This document shows, in pieces, positions 36,301 through 47,985 of a stretch of 64,000 bases of DNA (the first letter of the stretch is position 1; each line of letters begins with the position of its first letter). This stretch comes from Latrodectus hesperus (lineage: Eukaryota > Arthropoda > Arachnida > Araneae > Theridiidae), in the NCBI GenBank assembly GCA_037975125.1, contig CM075855.1:85545215-85609214 (forward strand), written 5' to 3'. The notes beneath the pieces are model-generated. The model was not told where the DNA came from. It did not search any database and was given only the letters and a program-made list of their open reading frames with translations. The position numbers and the translations under genes are program-made.

Positions 36301-37749
36301 CTATAGCCACATAAGTTATACGAGCCGGAGGAGTAATCAATTTAAAACAAGTCTTTGATTCCAATTAATTAATCGTAATCTCTTATTTTTTTTAAAAAAA
36401 ATAAAGGTGAAAGCGAACGTTTCTCTTTAAAAGGAAGCAGCCGGATAAGGTCGAGGACCCTGCTAGAAAGACAGAGAGGCGGTTTACGTTTTATAAATAA
36501 CGTCAGAAATAAAATAAAAAAGATGAAAACGAAAATTTCTGAGGAAGACATTGAAGGAAGTAGTTGGAAAAAAAAAAAGAACGAATCCTTTTCCAGCATG
36601 ACCTAGAGAAGAACCAAGAGAAATTGGAGCGTGGAGATCAGGTCTAACTTGATGATTCTCTCCCAGGGGTTGGAGAAAAAGGAAAAAAGTTGATACAACA
36701 GATTGTATCAGCGTTGAATAGAAGGGCGGTGTAAGGAGTGTTTTTATTTTTTATTTTATTCCAAGCTGTATTAAAGTCAAGTTAAGTTGTTTGTGCATTT
36801 AAAAGAAACGTAACGATATATTCTACCACAGAATAATTGGTATAAAGTTCTGTTCGGTAAATAATTACTTATTCAGGATATGGTTAGATGGATTTTGTAC
36901 CTTAAGGCTACGGTTATGGTTGCAAGTTTTGATTGATATTGCTGTGTTTTGTATAATTGACCCTTATTTGATGTATAGCTGGGCTTTAATATTAAGTAAA
37001 AGCTTTTACTTTGTATTTCAGATTTTGTAACAAAATTAATTTATTTCAAGAAGAGTTTTAAAATAACAACGTAAAATGAATTATATATTCAAATAAGAAT
37101 GATTAGGAAATTTATTTTATTTTCTTAATCAAACATTTTGTTTAATAAAAATATTGCGATTTCGAATATATTGAGATAATTAAATCACTGAAAAATCAGT
37201 GGTTAAATTCACTTTTTGATGCTCGAATTTTGCAAATTTTAATGGAATAAAATTTTTTGAAGAATTGTTTTATTGCTAGGGTCTAATCTTAGAAAAAAAG
37301 ATTACATAATTTTTTTTCTGATGAATTAATAAACCAAAAATGTTAATTATTAATGTTAAAAAAATTATTAATTTTTGCTTTTTGAATTTTTTTTATTTGC
37401 TTTATTTATGGAATCAAGCAAAAATGTTCTCTTGAACAACAGCTAATAATAAAAAATTCTGAAAATCTTAAGCTATACACAATTAAACAATTGTAATAAA
37501 AAATTGCAGCTTGTAAAAGGAATATTTTTTTAAAATTTTTATGCTTTTAATTTAAAAAACACACACACACAAGTAATGTTTTTCATCATATTTTCCCTTA
37601 TTTTAGCAGAATAAAAAGATACTTACATTTTGTTACATTTTAAATATTCTTTCATTATACAATAATACTAAAAAAGCGATAGGGCTATTTCAGCCTTATT
37701 GGGTAAAGATACTTTAGTTTTACATTAAACTTTTTTTTTTTGAAAAAAA
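36301..37749. other. Noncoding DNA
   Basis: AT-rich apart from a mixed-composition patch at 36390-36740 that carries a low-complexity 76-codon minus frame (Phe/Leu-rich). Nothing recognisable. Confidence 0.45.
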
Positions 37750-37759
37750 AAATGTCTGT

Positions 37760-37900
37760 GTAATGATTTTATTTTTTACATGAAAGCAAATTAGACTAGG
37801 ATTTACAACTTGAAAAGGTTTATAAATAGTTACGGATATCAAGTTTAAGGCAAAAGTCGAACTTGTATTCTGTTGAACTAAAGACACACAGGGCAATACA
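37760..37900 (-). repeat. SINE-1 copy, diverged, first of a pair
   Basis: Complements of gcaaattagactaggatttac (tail/body join), ggtttataaatagttacgg and aaaagtcgaacttgtattctg (B box) preserve the family order. Confidence 0.5.
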
Positions 37901-37942
37901 ATTAATCTCATCCTTAGATATGGATCCAAACTGAAGTTTAGT

Positions 37943-38060
37943 TTGTCGCTGTCATTTTTTGCACACGAGTAATTATTTAGACAGAAATCTATATTTTAAG
38001 TAATTAAGATTTCACAAATCACTACAAAAACTAGCTATATCCACGAATTGCAAATTCTGT
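37943..38060 (-). repeat. SINE-1 copy, tail well preserved
   Basis: The tail is clear: complement of gtttgtcgctgtcattttttgcacacgag begins at 37943. The body and head fade after 38020 (complement of aatcactacaaaaac, then acgaattgc). Confidence 0.65.
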
Positions 38061-40732
38061 TAAAAAAAAATCAGACAAAAATAGTCTTAAAGCCTTATTG
38101 TTCTCCGATAATAGAGTCTAGGAAACACATAATACAAGTTCAGAAGTCGACTCAGTAAATCGAATGAATCTTTCGACGTATGGAGACCCCAAGGATGGAT
38201 CTTAAGATGCATCTGGTAAAAAATATTCTTCAAAGTGCCTATTGGTGAAAATAGGCTGTTTTTTTCACCAAGCAAAGCTTGTTTTGTTTGAAGGAACAGG
38301 ATGGAGCTGAAAATACGATTGATTAACCAGAAATTAACCAACATCACTTAACAATATTACGCCAAATCGGTGAGAAACACAGGTTACCCTGCATCTGAAT
38401 TACTACTGAGATTAAATTGTGCATAGATTTGCAATGACTGTGTTTAAAATTGAATTTGTTGACTAAATTTAAACTATGTTAAAAGTCGTTTTAAGTCAAT
38501 ACTAGCCAATACTCATGCCTTGTTTGCGTTTGGAATGTCGATTATATAATTGAAAGAAATTGACTCCCTATCCAAAGTAAGATGTTAATCAAAACATATT
38601 TTTTTTTCTATTTTTACAAAATAGAACAATAGAAATGCTCAATTCATTATTAATAAGTTAAAATAAATAATTCTAAGAATGTATAACTAGTGGCAATTCA
38701 CATGTTTACTAACAGTCATGAATTATTTTCGTGGGAATGATAAACACAATCAGAAGCCAGATAGGTTTGAAAAATTCCTGTTTCTGATGCGGTATGTCAA
38801 TATAAAAAACCAATTCATATGAAATTATAGTTGGTGCACTTTTGCTTCCTGCCTTGTGCGTTTGAATTGCAAAAACACAGATCTTGATCAATATTGCACT
38901 TTAGTGATCATCACAACACATTGGCCAGTCGTCACAAAAATATCACTTGTTCGCTTCAAAATCAACAGCAGCAAAAGCATGTGCACGTGAGCACATATCA
39001 CCCGATACAAAATGCTCTTGATGATTTTGTCGAGAACAAGGTTATATAAACGTTCATGTACGCAAATATACATACACATATATATACCTATGATATAAAT
39101 ACATAAAATTATTTGTCCTTTTGACATATGCAACTATCTTATTTTGATCACGATTACAAAAATGTTATAACATACATTGAGTTATACAATTTCCAAAGTT
39201 TTGATAAGTTTTTAAAAATTTTGATGACCGGCATTCCATTGTAAGTACAATTTAGCCACATTAGTCTCATTATCTTCATTAAACATAACGATAATAAATA
39301 TAGCACTAAAGTAATCTTTCATACATGATTAAAATAATCACTACGAACAAATTATTCTTTGGATTATTATAATTTTTGCCAAAAAAATGCAAAATTTATA
39401 GCTTCAAACTATGAATAGTGATAAAACCTTAAAATCATTAAACAAGTCATACTTTTCGTAACGTTGAAAATTGTTTAAAATTAAATGATTCAGTTCGAAT
39501 ATATATGATTTCATAAACTGAACAAACTCTAAAAACAACAGTTAATAATTGATATTTCAAACGAGACTAATCATAATTTTTTTAAAAAAAAAAACTACTA
39601 GTTTGTAAGATTTATTAGAATTTTATTTTCATTACATAAGGGAAATTTTCTTACACACATAAAAAATTGAGACATCACTCAAACACACTACAGAAAAATT
39701 ATCAGTGTTTCTTGAAGTTGTAATTGGTATATACTCTCAAGGAAAACATATTTAATGTATACATAATATACTAACTATATTTTTTGTAATAGGAGAGAAA
39801 TATTAATCCGCGTGTTGCATTGTATTTTTCGTTATTTAAAATCATTAAAATTTGAAATGCGGGAAAAATATTCAAATTTTTATCTTACTTCCTGTTGAAA
39901 TTCTATTAAATAAAAAAATAATTGAAATATTTGCACCATCACTCTTAAACAGTACATCTGAAAATAATACGAATCTAGTACAAATAGGAATAATATGCAG
40001 TCATTTTTGAGCATGTAGTTTGGAAGCTTATTTGATATACAAACGAAAAATTATTGGTTAAAGATTACATGATTAAAAAGATTACATATTATATTTGGAA
40101 ATAAAATTGGTTTCATTGAAAAACTTATTCCTTGTTTTATTTAAATCAATTTTATTTAGAAAAGTAAAATTTCACCAAAAGATCTTTATGATAGTACTTT
40201 AATAATAGCTTTCGAATGGCAAATTCAAAAAAATAAATAAATAAATATTACTCCTTAATTTAAAAATTTTGAAAAAAGGAGTTAAATATGGTAATCATTA
40301 AAAGAAGAAGCTGGCCTGACAGACTTTGCGAAGAAAAATTTAAATTTTATTTCTAAATTAAGAAAATGACAGACACATTTAAAAAATTATATTATTTTTA
40401 ATTTAGGATGGGCTATAGTTTATTTAAAAGGTTTCTAATTCGATATTTCTAGCACTGGATAAAAGCATTATATTTACAGTAGCAAACACAATGTTGCATT
40501 ACATAAATTTAAAGTTCAGAATAGTGATAACGAATCTTATCATAAACTTTTATTTACCATGAAACAACAAACTGTGTCTGAGAAACATGTAAAAAACAGG
40601 CAGATAACAAAAACATGTTATCCAAAATTATTATTTCACATAATTCATATCAAGGAACGTGCGAGTTAATTATTTTTGTATACTTAAGCATTTAAAAACA
40701 AAATACTTAATAATGATGAAAGAAATTTAACG
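38061..40732. other. AT-rich noncoding DNA 3' of the minus-strand gene
   Basis: No recognisable exon. If the gene at 41572-40733 is spliced, its next exon would lie here or beyond. Frames at 38347-38087 (86 codons), 38891-38709 and 39133-38888 lack recognisable domains. A minus-strand AATAAA lies at 40554-40549, about 180 bp after the TAA. Confidence 0.45.
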
Positions 40733-41572
40733 TTACCTTTCTGATGATTTGTGATTTTTATAAGTCTTCCCAGAGTTCTTTTTGGTCGTGACTGTAACGG
40801 GTTCTTTCAAAGGGTCAGGATCGCATAAAAATGGTGTACGATCCTGGCATCTATGGCTGTACCTCAGTTCCGCAAAACGATCCAAAGAACTAGCTCTGCG
40901 TACAAGTTTTGTACCACTGCGTTTCCTGGTCTCGGGTCTGGACCGAGAGGATATCTTTTCCAAATCATGCAGTATCGTGGTCGACAAGTGGTGCTTCGAA
41001 AACGCTTTTGATTTCGATTTCGCATCACCATTCACCCACTCTTGGCGATAGCAGTACGTCAAGTGGTCCGGATGGTAATCCAAAGGCTCATCACTCACCA
41101 ACAAGTCACGCCAAGATGATTTGGTGGAGGGTTTTTGGGAGTGTGAAGATGGTTCGATGCTATCCGTTATGGAGAAATGGACCTTCTTGGTGACAGCAAC
41201 CTGAGATGTCTGAGTAGGAGACTCTGCCTCCTCTTCTAGGGAGTCGTAATCCGGAGTTGGAGTCTTAGGGGGCGATGGAGTCATGGACCCAACCCCAGAA
41301 TCAGTTTGAATAATAACACTGCTATTTTGTGAAGGTGAATTATTTGCATCTTCTTTGGGATCGTTCACTGAAGCTGGAACTACAATCACAAGGCTGTATT
41401 TGTTGAGCTTGGAGGACTGGGACCGGTCCGATTGCTCCGTTTTACCACTCTCCCAGACACTACTGGATTCAACAACTAATGGCATTTGCTTGGAACGGAA
41501 CTGAGAGCTGCTACGGTAATCCTCTTGGAACCACAGGTTAGAAGGAGTAGAATCACATTTGGCCCTACTCAT
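40733..41572 (-). CDS. Unrecognised Ser-rich disordered protein (279 codons; single exon or first coding exon)
   Basis: I do not recognise the family. This is the one frame with balanced, coding-like composition and far higher GC than its flanks. Translation starts at the ATG at 41572-41570; an in-frame TAG nine bases upstream supports that start. The protein has no signal peptide or membrane segment and is rich in Ser, Pro, Thr, Lys and Asp, so it is probably an intracellular, largely disordered protein. Visible motifs: DSGVGS at residues 91-96 (the DSGxxS form bound by beta-TrCP when phosphorylated); TPSPPKTPTP at 98-107 (proline-directed kinase sites); KKVHF at 129-133 (RVxF-like PP1 docking); SSWRDLLVSDEPLDYHP at 152-168 (the most structured-looking part); RRASSL at 225-230 (basophilic kinase or 14-3-3 type). 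At the 3' end, AAAG|GTAACG overlaps the TAA stop, so the frame may continue by splicing at 40737/40736. Alternatively the TAA is real, with AATAAA about 180 bp further on. Confidence 0.75.
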   Translation of the reverse strand: MSRAKCDSTPSNLWFQEDYRSSSQFRSKQMPLVVESSSVWESGKTEQSDRSQSSKLNKYSLVIVVPASVNDPKEDANNSPSQNSSVIIQTDSGVGSMTPSPPKTPTPDYDSLEEEAESPTQTSQVAVTKKVHFSITDSIEPSSHSQKPSTKSSWRDLLVSDEPLDYHPDHLTYCYRQEWVNGDAKSKSKAFSKHHLSTTILHDLEKISSRSRPETRKRSGTKLVRRASSLDRFAELRYSHRCQDRTPFLCDPDPLKEPVTVTTKKNSGKTYKNHKSSER

Positions 41573-42239
41573 TGTATACTATATTTAAAGCGAGTCATAC
41601 CAGCGTAAATATTGTCGAAAGGATATTACTCTATCTTGATCTGTTCCGGGTTATATCCGTTTTTGTAATAACTTCTCCCTTTTGAATAAACACAAGAAAA
41701 ATTTTCCGCTTACACAATGTAAACACGTTTATCTCAAGTTCTCACTCAAAAGGCGAAGATAAGCAAGAGTCGTAGATCTAATCAATATTCGTATTATAAA
41801 TCACACTAAAAAAAGAACTTATAAAACCCAAACACTTAGTTAAAAGGAAAACTTTTTTTTATAAATAACAGGTATATATTTAATTTATTAATGTAAAAAA
41901 ATGTATTTAACTTTCCTAACATTATACAATAATTAAAAACGTAAAAATATTAAATTATTGATTCTAAACAAAAATTTCAATTTTAAAATTATCGTTTAGT
42001 CTATGAAATCTTTAATCAATTTGACTTCAAATAAAATAACTTAAATTTTTTGCACTAAATTCTAAACAAGTTTCAGAAAATAATTCAATAAAAACTAATA
42101 CTTTTTATAAATTTATAACTTTTTAGAAATTTTAGAAATGCTGTTTCTGATAAAAAAAATAATGATTCCAAATTTATCGTCTGCAGCATTCAAAATGGCA
42201 TGTTTATGCACTCCACTCTAAAATAATAAAAAATGACAC
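41573..42239. other. 5' flank or 5' UTR/intron of the minus-strand gene
   Basis: AT-rich sequence between the ATG and the CpG-containing candidate promoter. Part may be 5' UTR or a 5' UTR intron; an acceptor-like TTTAAATATAG sits directly before the ATG on the minus strand. No other feature is seen. Confidence 0.4.
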
Positions 42240-42665
42240 AGTAGCACAGTGCACAGCGTAAGTGACATGCATCTGCTCTTCTGAAGGTAAACAAACACAC
42301 ACACTGAGTCACAGAGCGACAATAATCCATGCACGACCAGCTGAATCATCCGGCAAGACAGCAACTGCTGCCAGTTTCGAACACTTCGATTCCTCGACTT
42401 CGAGTAACAAGTTTACGATGAGGCCGTCGAAGATAGGTCACACAAATCTATCAGGTGGAACAGGCATCGAGTAATCCGTCTGATAGAACATGAAACAGGG
42501 TTTTGGCGCAATGTTTAGCTCGGAAAAAAGTTGAAACCAGCAAGTCACGGTTTTTCTCCGCCGAGCGCGTGCTCGCTAAAGCTTTTTTTTTCGTTCTTCC
42601 TCATTTGAATGCGAAGTCCCGCCCCCAATCGGACTTATGTCACGACGATCACGTGTTATCAAGTA
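42240..42665 (-). promoter_or_regulatory. Candidate CpG promoter: GC box, CCAAT, CACGTG
   Basis: A GC- and CpG-richer block upstream of the gene. CCCGCCCCC (42618-42626) overlaps CCAATCGG (42625-42632), giving a GC box fused to a CCAAT box, and CACGTG (42650-42655) lies 18 bp away. On the minus strand these read as E-box, inverted CCAAT and GGGGGCGGG in transcription order towards the gene. CCAAT/NF-Y and GC-box clusters usually lie within about 100 bp of a start site, which would put initiation near 42500-42600 and imply a 5' UTR of up to about 1 kb, or a 5' UTR intron. The 70- and 81-codon plus frames here are not called. Confidence 0.5.
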
Positions 42666-45228
42666 TTTTTTTTATTTCTTTAATATTAGATAGAGTTTTT
42701 GGTAGCTCACTAAGAAAAATGGGAAATGTGTTTTCTTATTCTATGTAAATGTTGGCAACAACAATGTATAAAGTTAAAAATAAATAAATAAAAAAATAAA
42801 ATAAAAAAGAGGAAAAACCGTAATCCTCAGAACTTAGAAACCAAGGAAAAGTTATTTGATTAAAGAGTAAACATTCAAAATAGAATCTTAGCATAAATTT
42901 GAGTTGCATTATTAAAAAATAAATGTCAAAGGCGATTTTCTACCACAACAAACACACACACAAATCAAATAAATTCAAAGTAAATCAATTTGAATAACAA
43001 TACTGAAGATTTAACCCTTTGATCATTATTTATGAAAAATTTAATGAAAACTACAAAGTGCAAAATTAATAATTTAACTTTAATCTAATTCTACATTTTT
43101 GCAATTATCTATTGTCAAACTGAATATAGTTGAAAGACGCTTACTTAGTAGGTACGTAAAGCCAATTTTTAATATAAATATTTATGAGAAAAATTTACTT
43201 TTTTTCATTTAAGGTTGACATACATTACTGTAACTATTAATCAGTTAAGTTTGGATTGTTCGACTACAATCTTTCATTTAACTGATTATTACAATCTCAG
43301 ATTAGGCATTTTTCCACACAACTGATTATTTACAGTATTTTGTCGATGATTATGACCTCTAACGGTACCGATTAGAATAAAATAAGAATATAATAGTATA
43401 ATTTAAGTATGTTACTTTGTGGTGTAAAAATATGCGTTATATGTATTAGCTAGATGAAAGCTAATCTCTTTGTATGAATAATTATAAACTAATCGTAAAG
43501 AACGCTTTCCTCACATAAACACATTAAGTTGCTGATACCAAGTGGTTACCATTGCTAATCATTAATGATGGCTACTGCATTTCTTCGTAGAAAGTACTTT
43601 AAAGTTTTCCGGGTTTTCTTATTTGCAACATTTGCGAATGAACAACTATCCCTGAAAAGTCTGAAGAAAAAAGCAACCCACTGCAAATTTTCTAAAAACC
43701 TTACAACGATTTCGTGTTGTTAAGCCGTTTCTTTTGCAGTGCCTCAATATTAATATATAATTAAATAACACAATTAATTATTTACTTATATACTGTCCAT
43801 AGCATTTAAATCCAAGAAATATTAAAATCATTATTCAGAATTATGTTACACCTTGAGAATTTAGTCTGTAAATTGACAAAAATTGATGTAATCATTAAAA
43901 TGAATTAAAATAGAAGCACCACATAATAAACAAAATTAATGCTTATTTTATAGAAATAATTATTTTAAAATTATTAAACGAAAATTATTTCTAATAACAA
44001 TTGAATGATTATTTTTTTAAATACAATTAAAAAGTGATGATAATCTTGAATTATTTTTCTTGCGAAACAATATTCAAGGAAAAATTCACACCAGTCTAAA
44101 AATCAGCTTGTTTAACCGGAATAATCTGAATTCAAACACGAAATCCGTTACGGTTAAAAATGGAAGAGAATCTGAATAATTTTCAGACATTTTCAAGCAT
44201 CCTGCTCATAAATTTGAATATTAAAAGGATTTACCACTTATAGAATAAAATGACAGATTATGTGTATAGTGGATCTATTAATAATATAACCCGAAATTTT
44301 AAAATTCTGCAGATGTCAAATTTAGCGGTACAAACTAGTTTATCTGCGTTAAGAAAAGAATTAAAAATAAGTTTCGATTAGAATTTTTTATTTTTGCTTC
44401 AGAGAAAAACAATGTTATTAATAAATGTTATGTAAACGATTATGTTTTATTCTTTTTTAAAAAAAATGTTGTGAGAATGTTTAAACCATAGTCCTTGAAA
44501 TCAAGAAAAAGGAGAGAACCCTTTTCAAACGAAGTTGCTCAAACATCTTTTAAAATTGGTATTTTCCCAGATATTTTTTTTTCAGACTTGATCTCATATA
44601 TAAGAATAAAGAAAAAGAAGGAAAAAAAAAAAAACTTCAGCATTCTCTGCAGCAAAAGTCTTGCTCAATTGGATTGGGCAAACACGTTTTCCCGGAACGA
44701 CCTTCAACAATCTATGATTTCCGATACGGCTAATTACAAACCGTTTTTTTTTTTCCTTTTCTTTTTCCAGATCTAAATTGCCCCTTTTTCCTTTTAAAGA
44801 AAATGAGTCAGAATTACTAGAAGTAACAATTTTTCAATGACATGCAAAGGTTGAATTCGAGGGTGTATAAAAGAAAATGAAAACAAGAACTGTGGATCGA
44901 GGTGAATAAATATTCTCCACAAATGTAGTAAAATTATTATAAATCGATGTATAATTGTTACGCATTACTTAAAATATTAAAAAAATTATGTATTTCAGAG
45001 ATTATTTTAACATATTTTATAACATTCTACTCTAAACACATTTAACATTAATAAATACAATCATGTTTTTTGAACCAAATTTCAACGATATCAACTATTT
45101 TTCCTATATAAACATTATGAATGATACATTAATGCATAAAACATCGGGGAGAGTATTTTTTATTCATAAAAATGTTTTAGTCAATAAATGATTTTTTAAT
45201 TTATTTAATTATTTTTACAAAGAGATTA
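42666..45228. other. AT-rich noncoding DNA
   Basis: No supported gene. The 93-codon plus frame at 44495-44776 is Lys/Phe/Ser-rich and ends in homopolymer-encoded Phe runs. Nothing else is recognised. Confidence 0.5.
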
Positions 45229-45325
45229 ATTGATAACAAAATATCCATTGCCAGAGACTCATTTCAGCAAAATAGGTTTTCTCGAAGGTCTTCCCTTTTT
45301 TATTTCTTTTGAGTTTATTGCCGAT

Positions 45326-45951
45326 ATGAATTCTGCCGACATTCGCGTCATTTTCTTATATGAGTACAAACTTGGTAATAGTGCTGCAAAAGCTGCACGC
45401 AACATAAACCAAGCGTTTGGGGAGAATACGGTTAACGATCGGAAAGTGCAGCGTTGGTTCGAAAAATTTCGGACTGGCGATTTTTCACTGCAAAATGAGC
45501 CGCGCGGAAGACCCAAAACGTCTGTGAAGAATGATGACCTGAAGGCTCTAGTGGAAGCGGATCCAGCCGTATCCACGAGGGAACTTGCTATCAGGATGAA
45601 AGTTGACCATACAACGATATTGAGACACCTTTCTGAGATTGGCAAGGTTAAGAAGATGGACAAGTGGGTACCGCACGCACTGACAGAGCGAAATAAGCTG
45701 GATCGGTTAAACGTATGCTCATCATTGCAGCATCCACCATATTCACCGGATCTCTCGCCGACCGATTTTCATTTTTCAAGCATTTAGAGCTGTTTTTAAG
45801 GGGCAAACACTATGAAAATGAAGACAGTCTAAAAAACTCGATATCAGAGTTTATTAATTCTAAAGACCAAAATTTTTTTAAGACAGGCATCTACGCTTTA
45901 AAATCTCGTTGGGAGAAGTGTATTGAAGCGAATGGAGCATACTTTGATTGA
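45326..45951 (+). pseudogene. mariner transposase, catalytic core deleted and frameshifted
   Basis: The likely original start is the ATG at 45326 (MNSADIRVIFLYEYKLG). The N-terminal DNA-binding half is intact: a first helix-turn-helix region (about 45330-45480, with WFEKFRTGDFSL), the linker GRPKTSV, and a second helix-turn-helix (about 45550-45660, STRELA ... TTILRHL) ending in the mariner motif KWVPHALT. After LNVCSS (about 45720) the sequence jumps straight to HPPYSPDLSPTDFHF, the motif around the third catalytic Asp. The middle, with the first two catalytic Asp residues, is therefore missing: the family is usually about 345 residues and only about 207 codons remain. A 1-base loss near 45772-45776 then shifts the frame, and the C-terminal part (starting KHLELFLRGKHYEN) continues in another frame to the TGA at 45949-45951. 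It is non-functional as a transposase; expression of the N-terminal DNA-binding half cannot be excluded. Confidence 0.92.
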
Positions 45952-46028
45952 ATAAACGGCTTTTGAAGAAAGATATGCAGTTTTATACAATCACTTAAGA
46001 ATCCGACATTTCATACCCACCAACCTAA
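45326..46028 (+). mobile_element. mariner-family DNA transposon, deleted and 5'-truncated
   Basis: The element runs from within its 5' part to a recognisable 3' terminal inverted repeat at about 45999-46028; its complement starts TTAGGTTGGTG, the usual mariner end, and it is followed by TA. I found no matching 5' inverted repeat in the 300 bp upstream of the ATG, so the left end is deleted or too diverged to see. Mariners insert at TA by cut-and-paste. This copy is a fossil that cannot move itself. Confidence 0.8.
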
Positions 46029-46030
46029 TA

Positions 46031-46299
46031 ATAACACTCAGGAAATATGCACTGTAAAATTGTTATAAGTAGTTTTTGAGCACTGCTTTCAGAGAGCAGT
46101 AAGTGGTTGTTTATTTGCTCGTCCGCAGATAGCATTTGTTGTTGTCGTTAACCTCCGTGTCCATCGTATGTTAGACGAGATCTACGAGTTATTCACCATC
46201 AAAGAGTCATAGACTAGGATAGATAAATCTAATAGAGGTCGTCGTAGGACAAAACTAGACACCTAAGAATATGGTAAGGAATAACCTGTTCCACACAAA
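46031..46299. other. Noncoding DNA 3' of the mariner
   Basis: No supported feature. Confidence 0.45.
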
Positions 46300-46425
46300 G
46301 TCTTCCAGGTCAAAGGGAATTTGATACACTTCAAATATCCACTTCTGAGGTAGGAATTGAACCCACGGATTGCTAAAGTGAAAGTAAGCCGTTCCATTGC
46401 CAACGTGTACCATGGAAGGGGAAAC
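46300..46425 (-). repeat. SINE-1 copy, diverged
   Basis: Complements of cttcaaatatccacttctga, gaggtaggaattgaacccacgg (B box, near 46347) and agccgttccattgcca (head) are in order. The tail is lost. Confidence 0.6.
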
Positions 46426-46867
46426 TGAGATAGTAACCACTATATTGCTTAAGTGGATTGCAAGAAAATGAAATAAGCCATTAATAACTTTAAAAAAAAA
46501 ATAAGCCTATTACTATTTCCAGCGGCGCAAATGAAAGACATCGAATAGTTCTACCGACACTAATTAGTGAGTTCGAATCCAATTGGATGTTTGTATATTA
46601 AACTGAAGGTGTCGCAGTGTAAAAAATATATATTTAAATTTTTATGTGCGTGGTATTATCAAAAGTCGATTTGGCGAGATTTGCGCTGGTGAAATAGAAA
46701 TTTACCAATGTTTGGTAACTGACAAGTACTTGACAACATCCCGTGTTATATTTTGAAATCTAATTCAAGGCTTTAAATGTTATCAAATATAGTAATTCAA
46801 GAAATAATAACCAAAATATTAATAAAAATAATTTTATTACTACAATTTTTTTACACTTTTCCAACCC

Positions 46868-46903
46868 AGTTGGTAGTTGAATGATTAGTCTTTGGTTTTC
46901 AAC
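46868..46903 (+). repeat. SINE-1 head fragment, plus strand
   Basis: The string agttggtagttgaatgatta with gtctttggttttcaac behind it aligns with the A-box half of the SINE-1 head. It is cut off exactly where a second, longer SINE-1 begins, giving a head-head tandem. Confidence 0.5.
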
Positions 46904-46908
46904 TCAAG

Positions 46909-47165
46909 TTGAGCTGGCAATCGTATGTTTAGCACTCAAGCCTTCGGTTTCAACAGTTTGTGGGTTCGATTCGCATTTCGGGTCTAGTTGTTTGCAGAGC
47001 TATCATGGGGGAAAAATGAGTATTTAGCGATAAACAGAGCAAATCAATTCTGCTCGTGAATTTGGCGGGTGTTTGCAGTGGTTCGGAATCCATTTGAAAC
47101 TCGAGTTCCAGGTTAATTTAATCGTCGTGCAGGGAAAGCAACAGTACAGCGACGAACAAACCAAA
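46909..47165 (+). repeat. SINE-1 copy, plus strand, with internal insertion
   Basis: The head (gagctggcaatcgtatg, ccttcggtttcaacag, B box gggttcgattcgc near 46962) and the 3' half (gcagtggttcggaatccatt from 47075, then a tail ending acgaacaaacc near 47162) are both recognisable. About 60-70 bp of extra sequence lies between them (about 47005-47070). This is one of few copies on the plus strand. Confidence 0.75.
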
Positions 47166-47985
47166 CTAATATTTTCGACTGCATTATGGCATATTGCATT
47201 CGGAACATACAAAATATAAGAAAAAAGCATAATCAGTGATTAAGGAAAAGACATTTTCTGAGTCATGACACATCTCATTACTTATCGTCACGAAGTAAAA
47301 GTGACTGCGCGTGCGCAATTCTTAGCTAATGTGAAAGCTCTTGCATACGGCAATTTTGTTATTACAGGCAAATAAGTTGGCTCATTTCCGCATTAAGATA
47401 ACAATTGCGGCTTACACGATACAATGAATTAAGACAAATTGTGGTTAACAGTTAAGAGCCTTTTCTTAAATTTTTTTATACTCAATTCACTTTTTATAAA
47501 TCTCTATATTAAATTATAAATCAAAAGCTAATTTTATACATAGGAAAAAAAAATCACATGAAATTCAAAATACCATTTTTTAAAAATAGTGTCAATAAAA
47601 GGTGCTTTTCTTTTTATATAGCTGTTTTATTGCAAAACTTTCATTTATTGGAGCATATTTTTTCGGATTTGGCATTAAATATATTTTATGGTGGAAACGT
47701 GTATTGTTGTAAATTATTTTTATTCTATTCTTTTAGATTTTTTTACCAATAAATTAAAAAACGATTCCTTTTTTAGCATTTAAATAAATATGTGTTTCAA
47801 TATTATATAATGTTGTGAAAGAATCCCTATGTGAAGTATAAATAGAAATGTCCTAACATTATATTAACCCTGCAAATATATAAAAACCAAAAATATCGCG
47901 ATTATACGGTTTAAACAGATGTTATAAAGAAATATAATTATAATTTAAAGTCCGATATATTAAAATAATTTCATTTTCGTTCTGT
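47166..47985. other. AT-rich noncoding DNA
   Basis: No supported feature. The 64-codon frame 47558-47752 is Phe-rich translated AT sequence. Confidence 0.5.

Noticed and set aside
40782..41193. Plus-strand frames of 89 and 94 codons
   Set aside because: They are antisense shadows of the 279-codon minus-strand coding sequence.
45259..45663. Minus-strand 134-codon frame
   Set aside because: It is antisense to the mariner transposase relic, whose motifs are clear on the plus strand.
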